DNA of 64,000 nt, taken from Actinomycetes bacterium (GTDB taxonomy: Bacteria; Actinomycetota; Actinomycetes; Actinomycetales; Dermatophilaceae). The notes under the pieces are model-generated. The model saw only the letters and a program-made list of their open reading frames with translations, searched no databases and had not been told where the DNA came from. This document shows positions 8,593 through 16,039 of the stretch, piece by piece; the stretch's first letter is position 1, and the number at the start of each line of letters is the position of its first letter. The stretch lies in contig JAEZWF010000026.1 of the NCBI GenBank assembly GCA_023420415.1, positions 1-64,000 of the forward strand, given 5' to 3'. Position numbers and translations under genes: made by a program.

Positions 8593-8757
8593 TCCGCGCC
8601 GCTGAGCTGGTCCGCCGGGCCCAGCAGGACCTCGTTGATGGCCAGCTGACGAGGGCGTGCGAGGACGAAGCTGATCACTTCCGCGACATCCTTGGGCTTG
8701 ACCGTGGCGGCGCGTACACCTTCTGCGCGGCCCCAGGGGTGGCCTCGTGGCCTTGTG
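8590..8757 (-). pseudogene. Short-chain dehydrogenase C-terminal remnant
   Basis: Reading the minus strand gives VKPKDVAEVISFVLARP followed by INEVLLGPADQ. This matches the C-terminal end of short-chain dehydrogenases, where a DVA-E-I-FVL-RP helix precedes a NEV-L-P strand. No Rossmann fold or YxxxK catalytic motif precedes it, and the frame then runs on without a stop at the expected end. Only about 50 codons remain, so this is a decayed fragment. Confidence 0.5.
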
Positions 8758-9041
8758 GGTGATGTGGGTGGGCAGCGCGGTGTGTTCTGACGTTCTGACC
8801 GGGGACAAAAAGCGCCCCCGCCGCGATGCGACGGGGGTTGGCTCTATGTCTGTGCGAGGAGTCCTGCCCTCGCTTCTGACCGAATAGCCTAGCTTGCTTA
8901 GTTGGGAACGGGACCGGCCCTGGGCCTGTCGAAGGCAGGCAGAATCGGCCGTGGTGAGCCCGGCATAGCTGAGAGGGATCGAGCAAGCCGAGAACCCTTC
9001 CGAAGCGCGCCTTACTTGCGACGAGATCCTGAATCTCTGTG
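8758..9041. other. Gene-free spacer with a weak hairpin
   Basis: No supported gene. A possible GC-rich hairpin (CCCCCG/CGGGGG arms) lies at 8815-8837 and might be a terminator. Nothing else is evident. Confidence 0.35.
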
Positions 9042-9356
9042 TCAGGCGAGCCGAATGCGCTGATCGCCCATTACGTACTCGATCACCAGTGTGCCGCCGA
9101 CGGCCTCGAAGTAGCTGCGGATCGTTCCGATCTTCGCGCTGTCGAGGTCACCGTGCTCGATCTTGGAGACCTGGCGCTGGCCGACGCCGATGCGCTCGGC
9201 GAGCTGCGCCTGGGTAAGGCCGGCCCGCTCGCGCAGTTCGCGGAGGCGGTACGCACGGACCTCGGCGAGCATCCGCTCCTTGTGCGCCTCGACGCGCTCC
9301 CGGTCCACGGAGTGCTCCGCGACGAAGTCCTTCGGGGTCATGGTCATCTCGGTCAT
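9042..9356 (-). CDS. higA: HigA-like antitoxin, XRE-type HTH
   Basis: This 104-residue protein has a central Cro/CI helix-turn-helix (AGLTQAQLAERIGVGQRQVS) and a short C-terminal strand region (GGTLVIEYV). In type II toxin-antitoxin pairs of the HigBA class, such proteins neutralise the toxin and repress their own operon. Its ATG overlaps the stop of the upstream toxin remnant by four bases (ATGA), the usual toxin-first order. The toxin is truncated, so this antitoxin is now orphaned. It could still protect the cell from related toxins. Confidence 0.8.
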   Translation of the reverse strand: MTEMTMTPKDFVAEHSVDRERVEAHKERMLAEVRAYRLRELRERAGLTQAQLAERIGVGQRQVSKIEHGDLDSAKIGTIRSYFEAVGGTLVIEYVMGDQRIRLA

Positions 9357-9568
9357 TCTCCTCTCAGCCTGCGCAGGTGGTCGTCGAACAGGTCGTCGGT
9401 CAGCGGGATGTTCTTCTTGTACCAGCGGATCCAATTGCCCGCCTTGTCGCCGGCGACCAGCATGATGGCCGACCGCTCGGGGTCGAAGGCGAACAGGATG
9501 CACAGCTCGGAGCGGCCAGAGGATCCTGGCCGGAGCTCGGCCGCATCCGCTGTGTGGTTGAAGAATGA
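9353..9568 (-). pseudogene. higB: Truncated HigB/RelE-type toxin
   Basis: The minus-strand frame reads ELRPGSSGRSELCILFAFDP then AGDKAGNW and IRWYKKNIPLTDD, which fits the C-terminal two-thirds of HigB mRNA interferases. A TGA at 9569-9571 closes the frame upstream, and no start codon or N-terminal helices are found; the family usually has 105-120 residues and about 71 remain. The upstream break lies about 150 bases from the resolvase gene. The toxin is probably inactive. Confidence 0.7.
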
Positions 9569-9716
9569 TCATTCCCCTCAGATCCCTGTCCGACCCTACG
9601 TTCAACGCCGAGACGACCTTCGCCGGCAAGCGCTACGCTCACCGTCGCGCTGCTCTGCGGCGAGGCCGACGCTGCGGAGGCGGAGTTCCGGCGTCTCCGC
9701 AACTTCGGGTGAGAGC

Positions 9717-10292
9717 TCACTCTCCCTCCGCGTCGGCGACCACCCGATACACCGTCTGCCTGCTCACGCCGAACATCGCGCCGATCTCGGCGGGAGAGTG
9801 GTCGCCCTCGGTGTGGAGCCGGACTACCTGCTTCTTCTGCGCCGCCGACAGCTTGGGTTGGCGACCCGTCATCTTCGCTCGTCGCTCGGGAACGGCCAGC
9901 GCCTCCTTCGTCCGGGCGGAGATGAGGTCGCGCTCGAACTCGGCGAAGAGGCCGAGCATGCCGAAGAACAGCTTGTCCATCGGGTCGGTCGGGTCGTAGG
10001 GCTTGCCGCCGAGCGAGAGGGTGATGCCTCGCGACTGGAGCTCCTGGGCGATGTCACCGAGGTCGCGGGCGGACCTGCCGAGCCGGTCGAGCTTGGTCAC
10101 GACGAACACGTCGTCGGGACGCAGTGCCTTCAGCGCGCTCTCCAGACCGGGGCGGTTCCGGTTCTTCCCGGTGAGCCCTTCGTCGAAGTACAGGTGCTCG
10201 GGCTCGACGCCGAGGCGGCTGAGCTGCTCGCGCTGGGCCTCGAGGTCCTGCTCGTCGGTGCTCACCCTGGCGTAGCCGATCTTCGTGCTCAT
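9717..10292 (-). CDS. Serine recombinase (resolvase/invertase)
   Basis: This 191-residue enzyme cuts and rejoins DNA at specific sites through a phosphoserine link. The catalytic Ser11 lies in IGYARVSTDEQ, and TKLDRLGRS and the GLFAEFERDLI helix of the family follow. A C-terminal helix-turn-helix spans about residues 150-190 (SPAEIGAMFGVSRQTVYR). Size and layout match Tn3-type resolvases and Pin-type invertases, not large serine integrases. I chose the ATG at 10292 because GGAGG lies eight bases upstream. Three TGGACAC copies just upstream may be part of its target site. It could resolve cointegrates or dimers of this mobile element. Confidence 0.92.
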   Translation of the reverse strand: MSTKIGYARVSTDEQDLEAQREQLSRLGVEPEHLYFDEGLTGKNRNRPGLESALKALRPDDVFVVTKLDRLGRSARDLGDIAQELQSRGITLSLGGKPYDPTDPMDKLFFGMLGLFAEFERDLISARTKEALAVPERRAKMTGRQPKLSAAQKKQVVRLHTEGDHSPAEIGAMFGVSRQTVYRVVADAEGE

Positions 10293-10319
10293 ATCTCCGA
10301 CCTCCATTGAGAATTTCTT

Positions 10320-10400
10320 TGGACACCACTTCTGGACACTCCGGGCCGCTCCGGGGCGCGGTGTTCCGAGAGGTCCGCGAGACGGTCGTCAACTGGACAC
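10320..10400. repeat. Three TGGACAC repeats, possible res-like site
   Basis: TGGACAC occurs at 10320-10326, 10333-10339 and 10394-10400, in the same orientation, between the resolvase gene and the nuclease gene. Resolvases often act at several subsites next to their own gene. The repeats are direct and not paired as inverted half sites, so this is only suggestive. Confidence 0.3.
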
Positions 10401-10694
10401 CGCACTGGGCGTCCTCGTGGCCAGACTCTCGACCAGCTCGTCGACGCCGACGATGGAATCGACGACGTGGACTTCGGCACCGGCGCGGCGCATCTTCTCG
10501 GTGACCTCCTGCTGCAGCCGCCGCAGCTTCCCGCCTGGCCGCTTGGCCTCGACGAACACGGTGCGTGCAGGTGTGACGACCACTCGGTCGGGGACTCCGG
10601 CCCGGCCCGGGCTGGTGAACTTCATGCACAGGAAGCCCATCTCCCGGCACCGGGCCAGGAGATGGGCTTCGACCTTCTGCTCGAGCATCGTCAC
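10389..10694 (-). CDS. VRR-NUC domain nuclease
   Basis: The 101-residue protein is a minimal VRR-NUC fold of the PD-(D/E)xK nuclease group: GVPDRVVVT supplies the Asp, and TVFVEAKRPGG the E-x-K pair, followed by a conserved Gln-containing helix (LRRLQQEV). Stand-alone VRR-NUC proteins of this size occur in phages and mobile elements, and FAN1-type enzymes with the domain cut branched DNA. The GTG start overlaps the stop of the lipoprotein gene by four bases (GTGA), which suggests coupled translation; an ATG two codons later is an alternative. Confidence 0.85.
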   Translation of the reverse strand: MTMLEQKVEAHLLARCREMGFLCMKFTSPGRAGVPDRVVVTPARTVFVEAKRPGGKLRRLQQEVTEKMRRAGAEVHVVDSIVGVDELVESLATRTPSAVSS

Positions 10695-11326
10695 TTGAAG
10701 TACCCGGCGATGTCCTCGCCGGCGTCCTTGCAGTAGCCGACGAACTTGGCCTTCTCGCCGGCGACGTCAGTGGTCGCGGTCTCCAGGAGCCCCACGCGCA
10801 TCTGCGTGTCGGTCACCTCGGCGCGCGTGGTCTCGGTGGGGGCGTTGCCCGTCCAGGGGTCGTCCGTCTCGCCGTGGCCGTTGTCGACCCACCGCACGGT
10901 CCGGTCCTTGTTCGTGCCCTCGAGGGTCGCCGTCGCCTCCCGGGCGGCGGTCCCGGTGCACAGCACCTCGCGGTAGGTCACCTCCTTGCCGTCGACGTGC
11001 CACTGCAGCATCCACGGACCGACCACCTTGCTCGGCGAGAGGAGGCCACCAGGCTTCATCGCCTTGACGTAGCTGGTGCCGGTCTCGGGCTCGAGGTCGA
11101 CGATGGGACCGCCGCTCTTGCTCGGCTCTGGCGACTCGCTCTCGCTCGGGACGGCAGTCTCGGAGGGCTCGGGCTTCTCGGTCGGTACCGGGTCGGCCGG
11201 AGAGCTGCTCTGGGGCTTGCCGTCCGCCTCGCTCGAGGCGGGCTCGACGACGACGCAGCCGGTCAGGGTCACCGCCGCCAGCGCGAGGCCGGCGACGGTG
11301 GCGGAGATCTTGGTCGTGGTGCTCAT
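10691..11326 (-). CDS. Putative lipoprotein, 211 residues
   Basis: The N-terminus is a lipoprotein signal peptide with the lipobox LTGC (Cys24). A Ser/Pro/Glu-rich linker of about 60 residues follows (repeats such as SESESPEPSKS), then a globular domain of about 115 residues with a Cys near the middle and another near the end (GYCKDAG). I do not recognise the domain. It lies in a tightly packed minus-strand set of small membrane proteins upstream of the VRR-NUC and resolvase genes. A cell-surface role in the mobile element, such as mating contact or entry exclusion, is speculation. Confidence 0.75.
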   Translation of the reverse strand: MSTTTKISATVAGLALAAVTLTGCVVVEPASSEADGKPQSSSPADPVPTEKPEPSETAVPSESESPEPSKSGGPIVDLEPETGTSYVKAMKPGGLLSPSKVVGPWMLQWHVDGKEVTYREVLCTGTAAREATATLEGTNKDRTVRWVDNGHGETDDPWTGNAPTETTRAEVTDTQMRVGLLETATTDVAGEKAKFVGYCKDAGEDIAGYFK

Positions 11327-11463
11327 CGCGCACCGTCCTTCCGGGCAGAGATCAGCTTCCTGATCAAGCGGGAGGCGAGGCTCCGCAAGCTGCGAGAGAC
11401 CGCCTCGGGGACGAGCAGCGTCGCGGCGAGGCTGCCGACGAAGGCTCCAACGATGAACTCCAT
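11323..11463 (-). CDS. Small membrane protein, 46 residues
   Basis: This gene fits exactly between its neighbours. It starts with ATG three bases after the stop of the 183-residue membrane protein and ends in a TGA that overlaps the ATG of the lipoprotein gene (ATGA). The product has one hydrophobic segment at about residues 4-20 (IVGAFVGSLAATLLVP) and a basic amphipathic C-terminus (SRSLRSLASRLIRKL). The tight overlap on both sides is good evidence that it is translated. Function unknown. Confidence 0.65.
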   Translation of the reverse strand: MEFIVGAFVGSLAATLLVPEAVSRSLRSLASRLIRKLISARKDGAR

Positions 11464-11466
11464 GGG

Positions 11467-12018
11467 TCACTGCCCCGCCTTCCGCACCATGTTCGCCCGG
11501 ACCCACGCGAGGATCTGGTCCTGCGCGATGATCAGGCCGCCGACGATGAGGCCGACGGCGAGGGCGATCCACCACGTGGTGAGCAGGCCGATGCCGAACG
11601 CGACTGCGGTCCGCAGGACCATGAAGCCGATGGTGTAGATCAGCGCGAACAGGACGAGCTTGAACAGCGAGGACTTGACGATCGCCGCCTGGATCTCGTC
11701 GTAGATGCGGCGCAGGGTCGACTTGGTGAACGCGAGGTCGTCGTCCTCGGGCTTCTCGGGCAGGCGGAGAATCCCCGCCTTGAACATGTAGCTGATGAGC
11801 GTGACGAGGAAGATGGTCACCCCCGAGGCCGCCATCTCGGCGAAGCCGGACAGCGAGAGCTGCCAGGCGACGATCGTCAGGCCCGCCGAGATGAAGAGCG
11901 TGACGAGGATGTTCCAGCCCTTGCCGCCGCCGAAGGACACGGCGTTGTGGATGTGGACCTCGGGCCTCGAGTCCGAGTTGCTTGCCGGGGTGTTCTCCGG
12001 CCGGTCGATGGTGCTCAC
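11467..12018 (-). CDS. Integral membrane protein, 183 residues
   Basis: An acidic and polar N-terminal tail of about 35 residues is followed by two hydrophobic segments (near 36-52 and 62-80), a charged cytoplasmic stretch (LPEKPEDDDLAFTKSTLRRI) and two or three more hydrophobic segments near 115-170. I do not recognise the family. GGGAGAAG lies upstream of the GTG start. It is part of a minus-strand series of membrane proteins next to the coupling-protein gene and may belong to the transfer apparatus. Confidence 0.75.
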   Translation of the reverse strand: MSTIDRPENTPASNSDSRPEVHIHNAVSFGGGKGWNILVTLFISAGLTIVAWQLSLSGFAEMAASGVTIFLVTLISYMFKAGILRLPEKPEDDDLAFTKSTLRRIYDEIQAAIVKSSLFKLVLFALIYTIGFMVLRTAVAFGIGLLTTWWIALAVGLIVGGLIIAQDQILAWVRANMVRKAGQ

Positions 12019-12128
12019 CGTTCTTCTCCCTACTTCCGTCCCTTCTGTGCGGTTTCCCTCGGGGGCTGTCCCCGCCCGCTCGTCTCGGCTTGTTCGGCGC
12101 GCCGGCTCCGCCTCTTGCAGCTCGCCCG

Positions 12129-12965
12129 TCAGCGGGCGATGCTCTGGTCGTCGTCCAGCCCGGCGTCCTCGTCTGCGAAGACCGGAAGTTCGTCGTCGAA
12201 CGTGGGCTCCACGTCGTCCGGTTCATCGGTCGCCAGTGCGGTGAACGTGAGCTTCGGCAGCGCTTTCGGCCGCTCGCCGTTCGTCCGAGCCGCCGGTGCC
12301 TCGCCGTCGTACGGATCGAGCCGCACCTTGTCCCTGTCGGGCGTCTTGATGAACTCGCCGTGCTTGTCCCTCTCGGGCTTCGGCGCTGCGCCCTTGGGCG
12401 CCGCCGCCCATCCATTCGCCCACACGAGCCAGCCGGTGAGGAACAGCCCGAGGGTGAGCTGGATCCACAGCCAAGTCGGCACGAACACCGGGAGGTACAC
12501 GTGCAGCGCCGGGGGCCAGGGCTCGAACCACGCTCCCGGACCGGGCTTGAGCACCATCTGGGCGGCGATGCCCGCCACGAGCGCGCACGATCCTGCGACG
12601 ATCCACGGCCAGTCGAGCAGCCGTCCCATCGTCGGCGAACGCTGCCAGAGCAGGAAGTAGAGCCCAGCAGCGATCGCTGCCGCCGGGCCGATGGCCAGGC
12701 CCGCGACGCCGAAGAGGACCGGGACGCCGGCCAGGCGGAACAGCTGCTCGGCGGCCCCGTCGTCGGTCGCGAGCATCCGGCGGAACAGCGAGGGCGTGAT
12801 GTCCTCGTGCAGCGACGACTCGGCCACTCCGCTGCCGCCTCGGCTGAGACGCCGAGCCCGGCGACCCAGCAGCTCGGCCCGACGGCGCGAGCTCCTTCCC
12901 GGCCTCGACCGGGCCATCACCCATGCCGCGCGCTCGCGCTCCCAGCGGGTCGCGGTGCCGCTCAC
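12129..12965 (-). CDS. Membrane protein with acidic tail, 278 residues
   Basis: The N-terminus is very basic (many Arg between residues 7 and 40). Four hydrophobic segments follow between about 75 and 190 (for example LFGVAGLAIGPAAAIAAGLY), and the C-terminal 70 residues are charged and end in Asp/Glu-rich sequence (DDELPVFADEDAGLDDDQS). The GTG start overlaps the stop of the preceding small gene by four bases. The family is unknown to me. The topology, with a long soluble tail, would suit a membrane partner for the soluble coupling ATPase encoded nearby. Confidence 0.75.
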   Translation of the reverse strand: MSGTATRWERERAAWVMARSRPGRSSRRRAELLGRRARRLSRGGSGVAESSLHEDITPSLFRRMLATDDGAAEQLFRLAGVPVLFGVAGLAIGPAAAIAAGLYFLLWQRSPTMGRLLDWPWIVAGSCALVAGIAAQMVLKPGPGAWFEPWPPALHVYLPVFVPTWLWIQLTLGLFLTGWLVWANGWAAAPKGAAPKPERDKHGEFIKTPDRDKVRLDPYDGEAPAARTNGERPKALPKLTFTALATDEPDDVEPTFDDELPVFADEDAGLDDDQSIAR

Positions 12966-13150
12966 GGCTGATCGCCTCCCGCGCACGGCTGGAGCTCCTG
13001 GACGGACTGCGCCGGGAGGCACTGCTCGAACTGGTCGACGGCCATGTCGGACCCGAACGCTCCGCCGGTGACGAAGCCGAAGAAGAAGATCCCGCCGACC
13101 ACGACGACGAATCCGATGAACTTGAACGCGAGCTTGCCCACTGGGGCCAC
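12962..13150 (-). CDS. Single-pass small membrane protein, 62 residues
   Basis: One strong hydrophobic helix (FIGFVVVVGGIFFFGFVTGG) is followed by a short extracytoplasmic domain with two cysteines (EQCLPAQS and QPCAGG) that could form a disulfide. I chose the GTG at 13150 because GGAAGG lies just upstream; a GTG three codons later and one at 13198 are also possible. It overlaps the next gene by four bases (GTGA). Likely first gene of the minus-strand membrane-protein operon. Confidence 0.65.
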   Translation of the reverse strand: MAPVGKLAFKFIGFVVVVGGIFFFGFVTGGAFGSDMAVDQFEQCLPAQSVQELQPCAGGDQP

Positions 13151-13255
13151 CTGCCTTCCGGGTATCGAGGCGACCCGGGCAGGAGAGCTCCGGGGCACCA
13201 GTCGGTGATGTCGAGTGAAGGCCTGTGGCGATCCGGGAGCTCGATGAGTACCTCA

Positions 13256-13299
13256 ATCATCTCGTATGTCTTGAAATAAATCAAGGGCTACGGGATGAT
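13256..13299. promoter_or_regulatory. 44-base dyad between divergent genes
   Basis: ATCATCTCGTA at the left and TACGGGATGAT at the right match as inverted arms with one mismatch, and CTTGA/TCAAG forms an inner perfect pair. It fills the space before the ATG of the small DNA-binding gene at 13306 and faces the membrane-protein operon. It is a candidate operator for the adjacent regulator. Confidence 0.5.
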
Positions 13300-13305
13300 T
13301 AATCT

Positions 13306-13536
13306 ATGCGGATCGAAATCACCGAGGCGTACGCCGCCCGACTGGCGCGGCTGGCCGAGGCCGCAGGCATGTCCAGTGCCAGGTGGGTGCGCGCGGCCAT
13401 CAGGGCGGCGGGCGCTGACCCGGTGCTGGCGGAGAGGATCGCGGACTCCGCGCCGCCGTCCGAGCACGGCGGGCCACGACCAGGGGCCGGACGGCCCCGC
13501 ACAGCGGGCGGCCACGAAGCCGCCGGTCCCCAGTAG
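13306..13536 (+). CDS. Small RHH-like putative regulator, 76 residues
   Basis: The first 35 residues (MRIEITEAYAARLARLAEAA then SSARWVRAAIRAA) have the strand-helix-helix pattern of ribbon-helix-helix proteins. The rest is a Pro/Gly/Arg-rich tail (RPGAGRPRTAG). RHH proteins often repress transfer genes and their own promoters. Its position on a long dyad between divergent operons agrees with that. No clear Shine-Dalgarno sequence is seen. The coupling-protein gene lies 90 bases downstream on the same strand, so co-transcription is likely. Confidence 0.6.
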   Translation: MRIEITEAYAARLARLAEAAGMSSARWVRAAIRAAGADPVLAERIADSAPPSEHGGPRPGAGRPRTAGGHEAAGPQ

Positions 13537-13626
13537 GGGCGTCGGACGCCACGACACGGCGATAGGACGAGGCCCCGGGACCCCGGACGCACCTCGAGGA
13601 ACGGAGGAGGAAGAGGGAGGCCGGCG

Positions 13627-15090
13627 ATGAAGAACCTCATCGACAGGCTCAAGAGCACGACCGAGGACGATCAGGGCGCGACGCCGTCGCAGCCGGGGCG
13701 CGCCTGGCCCGAGATGCACTACGCGGGGAGCCTGCGCGAGGACCAGGACCCGCTCGACGAGGGGATCAACGCGGGACGCCGCAAGGGCGAGAAGGCACTC
13801 AGCGGATGGCACATGCTCCTCGCCGGTCTCACCGGGTCGGGCAAGGGCCGCCGGGTGATCATCCCCGGGATCCTGATGTGGGGCGACCAGCCTGCGATCG
13901 TCATGAGCGCCAAGGGCGACCTCGTCGAGGCGACGATCCGCAAGCGCGCAGAGCGCGGTCCGGTGTACCTGCTCGACCTGTCCAACGAGGTCCAGGAGGC
14001 GGAGCTCCGGGGCGTGGACGTCACCCGCGTGGTGAGCGATCCGTGCGTGCTCGTCTCCTCCGACGACGAGGCGATGATGATGAGCGACCTGCTCCAGGCG
14101 ACCGCGAAGGTCGGGGCGGCGTCGGGCGGAGGCTCGGACGGCGGGGACTCGACGTGGGAGAACCTCGCGGCGAGGCCGTTGGCCGCTCTGATCCGCGCGG
14201 GCGGCGTCCTCCCGCACCCTCACACGCAGGAGCCGGTGAGCGGCGGCGGCGTCCGCTGGGTCCTCGACGCGATCGACCGCCTGCCGCGCGAGAAGAAGGA
14301 CCGCGACGATCCGACCGATCCCGAGGAGCAGGACCTCGTCACGCCGAACTGGCCCAACGCCTACCTGCGCGCCAACTCGCTGCTGCGGTCGCGTCACGCG
14401 GGAGCGTTCAAGGCAGTGATGGACATGGTCCCGAAGCAGCGGGACTCGGTGGCGATCAACCTGCGCAACGCGCTCAAGGCGTGGTCGCTCGACGCGGTGA
14501 TCGGCGACGATGACGCCGAGCCGTTCCACCCCGAGATGCTCGAAGAGCCGGGCGCGACGCTCTACATCGTCTCGCCCATGGACGGCAGCGCCGCCGCTGC
14601 GGCGTGCGCCGTCATCGAGCAGTCGATCCAGTGGTGGCGGCGCAGCATCGCCCGGAATCTGCCGACCCTGGGGCTCTTCCTCGACGAGCTCGCCCAATGC
14701 GCGCCGCTGCCGAACCTGCCTGCCCACGTGAGCGTCCTGAGGGGCTACAACGTGCGCCTGCTCGCGGCTGTGCAGAACACCACGCAGCTCAAGAGGCGCT
14801 ACAAGGACGCGTACGAGGAGCTCCTGACGACCTTCCCGAGCGTGCTGATCATGCCGGGCACCCCGGAGAAGGACCTGCTCGAGCAGGCGGCGTGGTTCGC
14901 CGGAGAGGACGAGCGCGCGACCAGCTCCGTCCAGGGCGGCTCCGTCACGCACTCGGCCGAGCGCACGGAGCGCGTGACGAGCTCCGAGCTCCTGCCGCGG
15001 AAGAAGGGCACCGCCCGGCTGCTCATCGGCGGCCAGCCCGGCGTCCTCGTCGACGTGCCCGACGTCAGCGCGACGGACCTGCTGGACTGA
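13627..15090 (+). CDS. TraG/TraD-like type IV coupling ATPase, soluble form
   Basis: Coupling proteins bring the relaxase-DNA complex to the secretion channel. Walker A is GLTGSGKG at about residues 68-75, Walker B is LGLFLDE near 349, and the QNTTQL segment near residue 385 fits the sensor region. VIMSAKGDLVEATI resembles the conserved stretch of the TraG/VirD4 group. At 487 residues it is shorter than usual and begins directly with the soluble part: the N-terminal transmembrane helices of VirD4 proteins are absent. GGAGG lies upstream of the ATG. The adjacent minus-strand operon encodes several small membrane proteins that might supply the anchor. Convergent with the coiled-coil gene. Confidence 0.85.
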   Translation: MKNLIDRLKSTTEDDQGATPSQPGRAWPEMHYAGSLREDQDPLDEGINAGRRKGEKALSGWHMLLAGLTGSGKGRRVIIPGILMWGDQPAIVMSAKGDLVEATIRKRAERGPVYLLDLSNEVQEAELRGVDVTRVVSDPCVLVSSDDEAMMMSDLLQATAKVGAASGGGSDGGDSTWENLAARPLAALIRAGGVLPHPHTQEPVSGGGVRWVLDAIDRLPREKKDRDDPTDPEEQDLVTPNWPNAYLRANSLLRSRHAGAFKAVMDMVPKQRDSVAINLRNALKAWSLDAVIGDDDAEPFHPEMLEEPGATLYIVSPMDGSAAAAACAVIEQSIQWWRRSIARNLPTLGLFLDELAQCAPLPNLPAHVSVLRGYNVRLLAAVQNTTQLKRRYKDAYEELLTTFPSVLIMPGTPEKDLLEQAAWFAGEDERATSSVQGGSVTHSAERTERVTSSELLPRKKGTARLLIGGQPGVLVDVPDVSATDLLD

Positions 15091-15105
15091 GAGTCCAAGA
15101 CGACA

Positions 15106-15147
15106 CGAGCAAGGGGCGTGGATCCTGCGATCCACGCCCCTTGCTCG
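15106..15147. terminator. Bidirectional terminator, 18-base perfect stem
   Basis: The arms CGAGCAAGGGGCGTGGAT and its exact complement enclose the loop CCTGCG, between the convergent coupling-protein and coiled-coil genes. Confidence 0.75.
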
Positions 15148-15159
15148 CGTGCTGAGCGC

Positions 15160-15768
15160 TCAGCGGCTCATCGCATCGCTCCGGTCCCTGTCGCGGTTCC
15201 TGTACCGATCGTCGCGGTCGCGATCGAGCTGCTTCCGGTCGGCCTCGAGGCGCTGCTGGATCTCGTTCTTCTCCGGCTCCCGCTCCCTGTCCTGCTCAGC
15301 CTTCTCGCTCTGGCGGTCCTGGGCACGCTCGCTCCGCTGCTCCTCCTGCTGGACCTGCTGGCGCTGCGCCTCGTCGGCGCGCGCCCGCTCTTCGGCGCTC
15401 TGCTCTGCCTCCTGCTGCGCCTGCTGCTGGCGCTGGATCTCCTCCTCCTGGAGCTGCCGCTGGCGCTCGGCCTCGATCAGCGCCTGGCGCTCCGCCTCGG
15501 CCTGGGCCTGCTCGTCGGCGGCAGACTGCTGAGTGCTCAGGTTCGTGTGGTCCTCGATCTGCTCCTCCGCCATGCTCTTCTCGGCGCGGTTCCTCTCGGC
15601 CGCGCGGCGCTTCTGGAGCTGGCGCTGCGCCTCCTGGTACTCGCCGGAGTCGAGCGCCTGCTCGCCGTAGCGGTGAGCCACGGCCTCCTCGTTCTGCTCG
15701 GCCAGCAGCCGGCGCATCTCGGCGGCCTTCTCCTGATCGATGTCGTTCGTGCTGGTGCGCTGAGCCAT
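15160..15768 (-). CDS. Coiled-coil Gln/Glu/Arg-rich protein
   Basis: This 202-residue protein is almost entirely charged and Gln-rich (for example RQQQAQQEAEQSAEERARAD) with heptad-like spacing, so one long coiled coil is expected. It ends in an Arg/Asp-rich tail (DRDDRYRNRDRDRSD). No enzyme motif is seen. It is the last gene of the relaxase operon (MobC, relaxase, 80-residue protein, this). A structural or DNA-bound accessory role in the relaxosome is inferred from position only. The ATG at 15768 has AGAGGAC nine bases upstream. Confidence 0.7.
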   Translation of the reverse strand: MAQRTSTNDIDQEKAAEMRRLLAEQNEEAVAHRYGEQALDSGEYQEAQRQLQKRRAAERNRAEKSMAEEQIEDHTNLSTQQSAADEQAQAEAERQALIEAERQRQLQEEEIQRQQQAQQEAEQSAEERARADEAQRQQVQQEEQRSERAQDRQSEKAEQDREREPEKNEIQQRLEADRKQLDRDRDDRYRNRDRDRSDAMSR

Positions 15769-15796
15769 CGTGCTCACGTCCTCTCTGGTTTCAATC

Positions 15797-16039
15797 TCAT
15801 CGGTCGTACTGCGCCACGATCTGGCGCTGCTCCTGGGCCTTCTCGCGGCAGTCGCGGGCGCGTGCCCGCAGCGCGTCGACGTGGTCGAGCGCATTGAGCG
15901 CATGCCACGCGCTGGATCCGGTCGCGCCGCGGCCGGCCGCCAGCGCTTCCGCCTCGTCGGCCTGCCTCTCCATCTCGGCGGCCTTCGCGTCGAGCTGCGC
16001 GATGTAGGCCCTCGTCGCCGGCATGCCCATCGTCATCAC
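15797..16039 (-). CDS. Small helical protein of the relaxase operon, 80 residues
   Basis: A short, mostly helical protein (YIAQLDAKAAEMERQADEAE then RARARDCREKAQEQRQIVAQ). Its ATG overlaps the relaxase stop codon by four bases, indicating coupled translation. I do not recognise the family. Its place suggests an accessory factor of the relaxase. Confidence 0.65.
   Translation of the reverse strand: MMTMGMPATRAYIAQLDAKAAEMERQADEAEALAAGRGATGSSAWHALNALDHVDALRARARDCREKAQEQRQIVAQYDR

Noticed and set aside
9717..10292. Integrase responsible for inserting the island
   Set aside because: The enzyme has the size of a resolvase/invertase and lacks the long C-terminal part of serine integrases; no att-like site adjoins it.
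15118..15897. Leu-rich plus-strand frame resembling a membrane protein
   Set aside because: It is the antisense of the Gln/Glu-rich coiled coil, which always yields Leu-rich frames.
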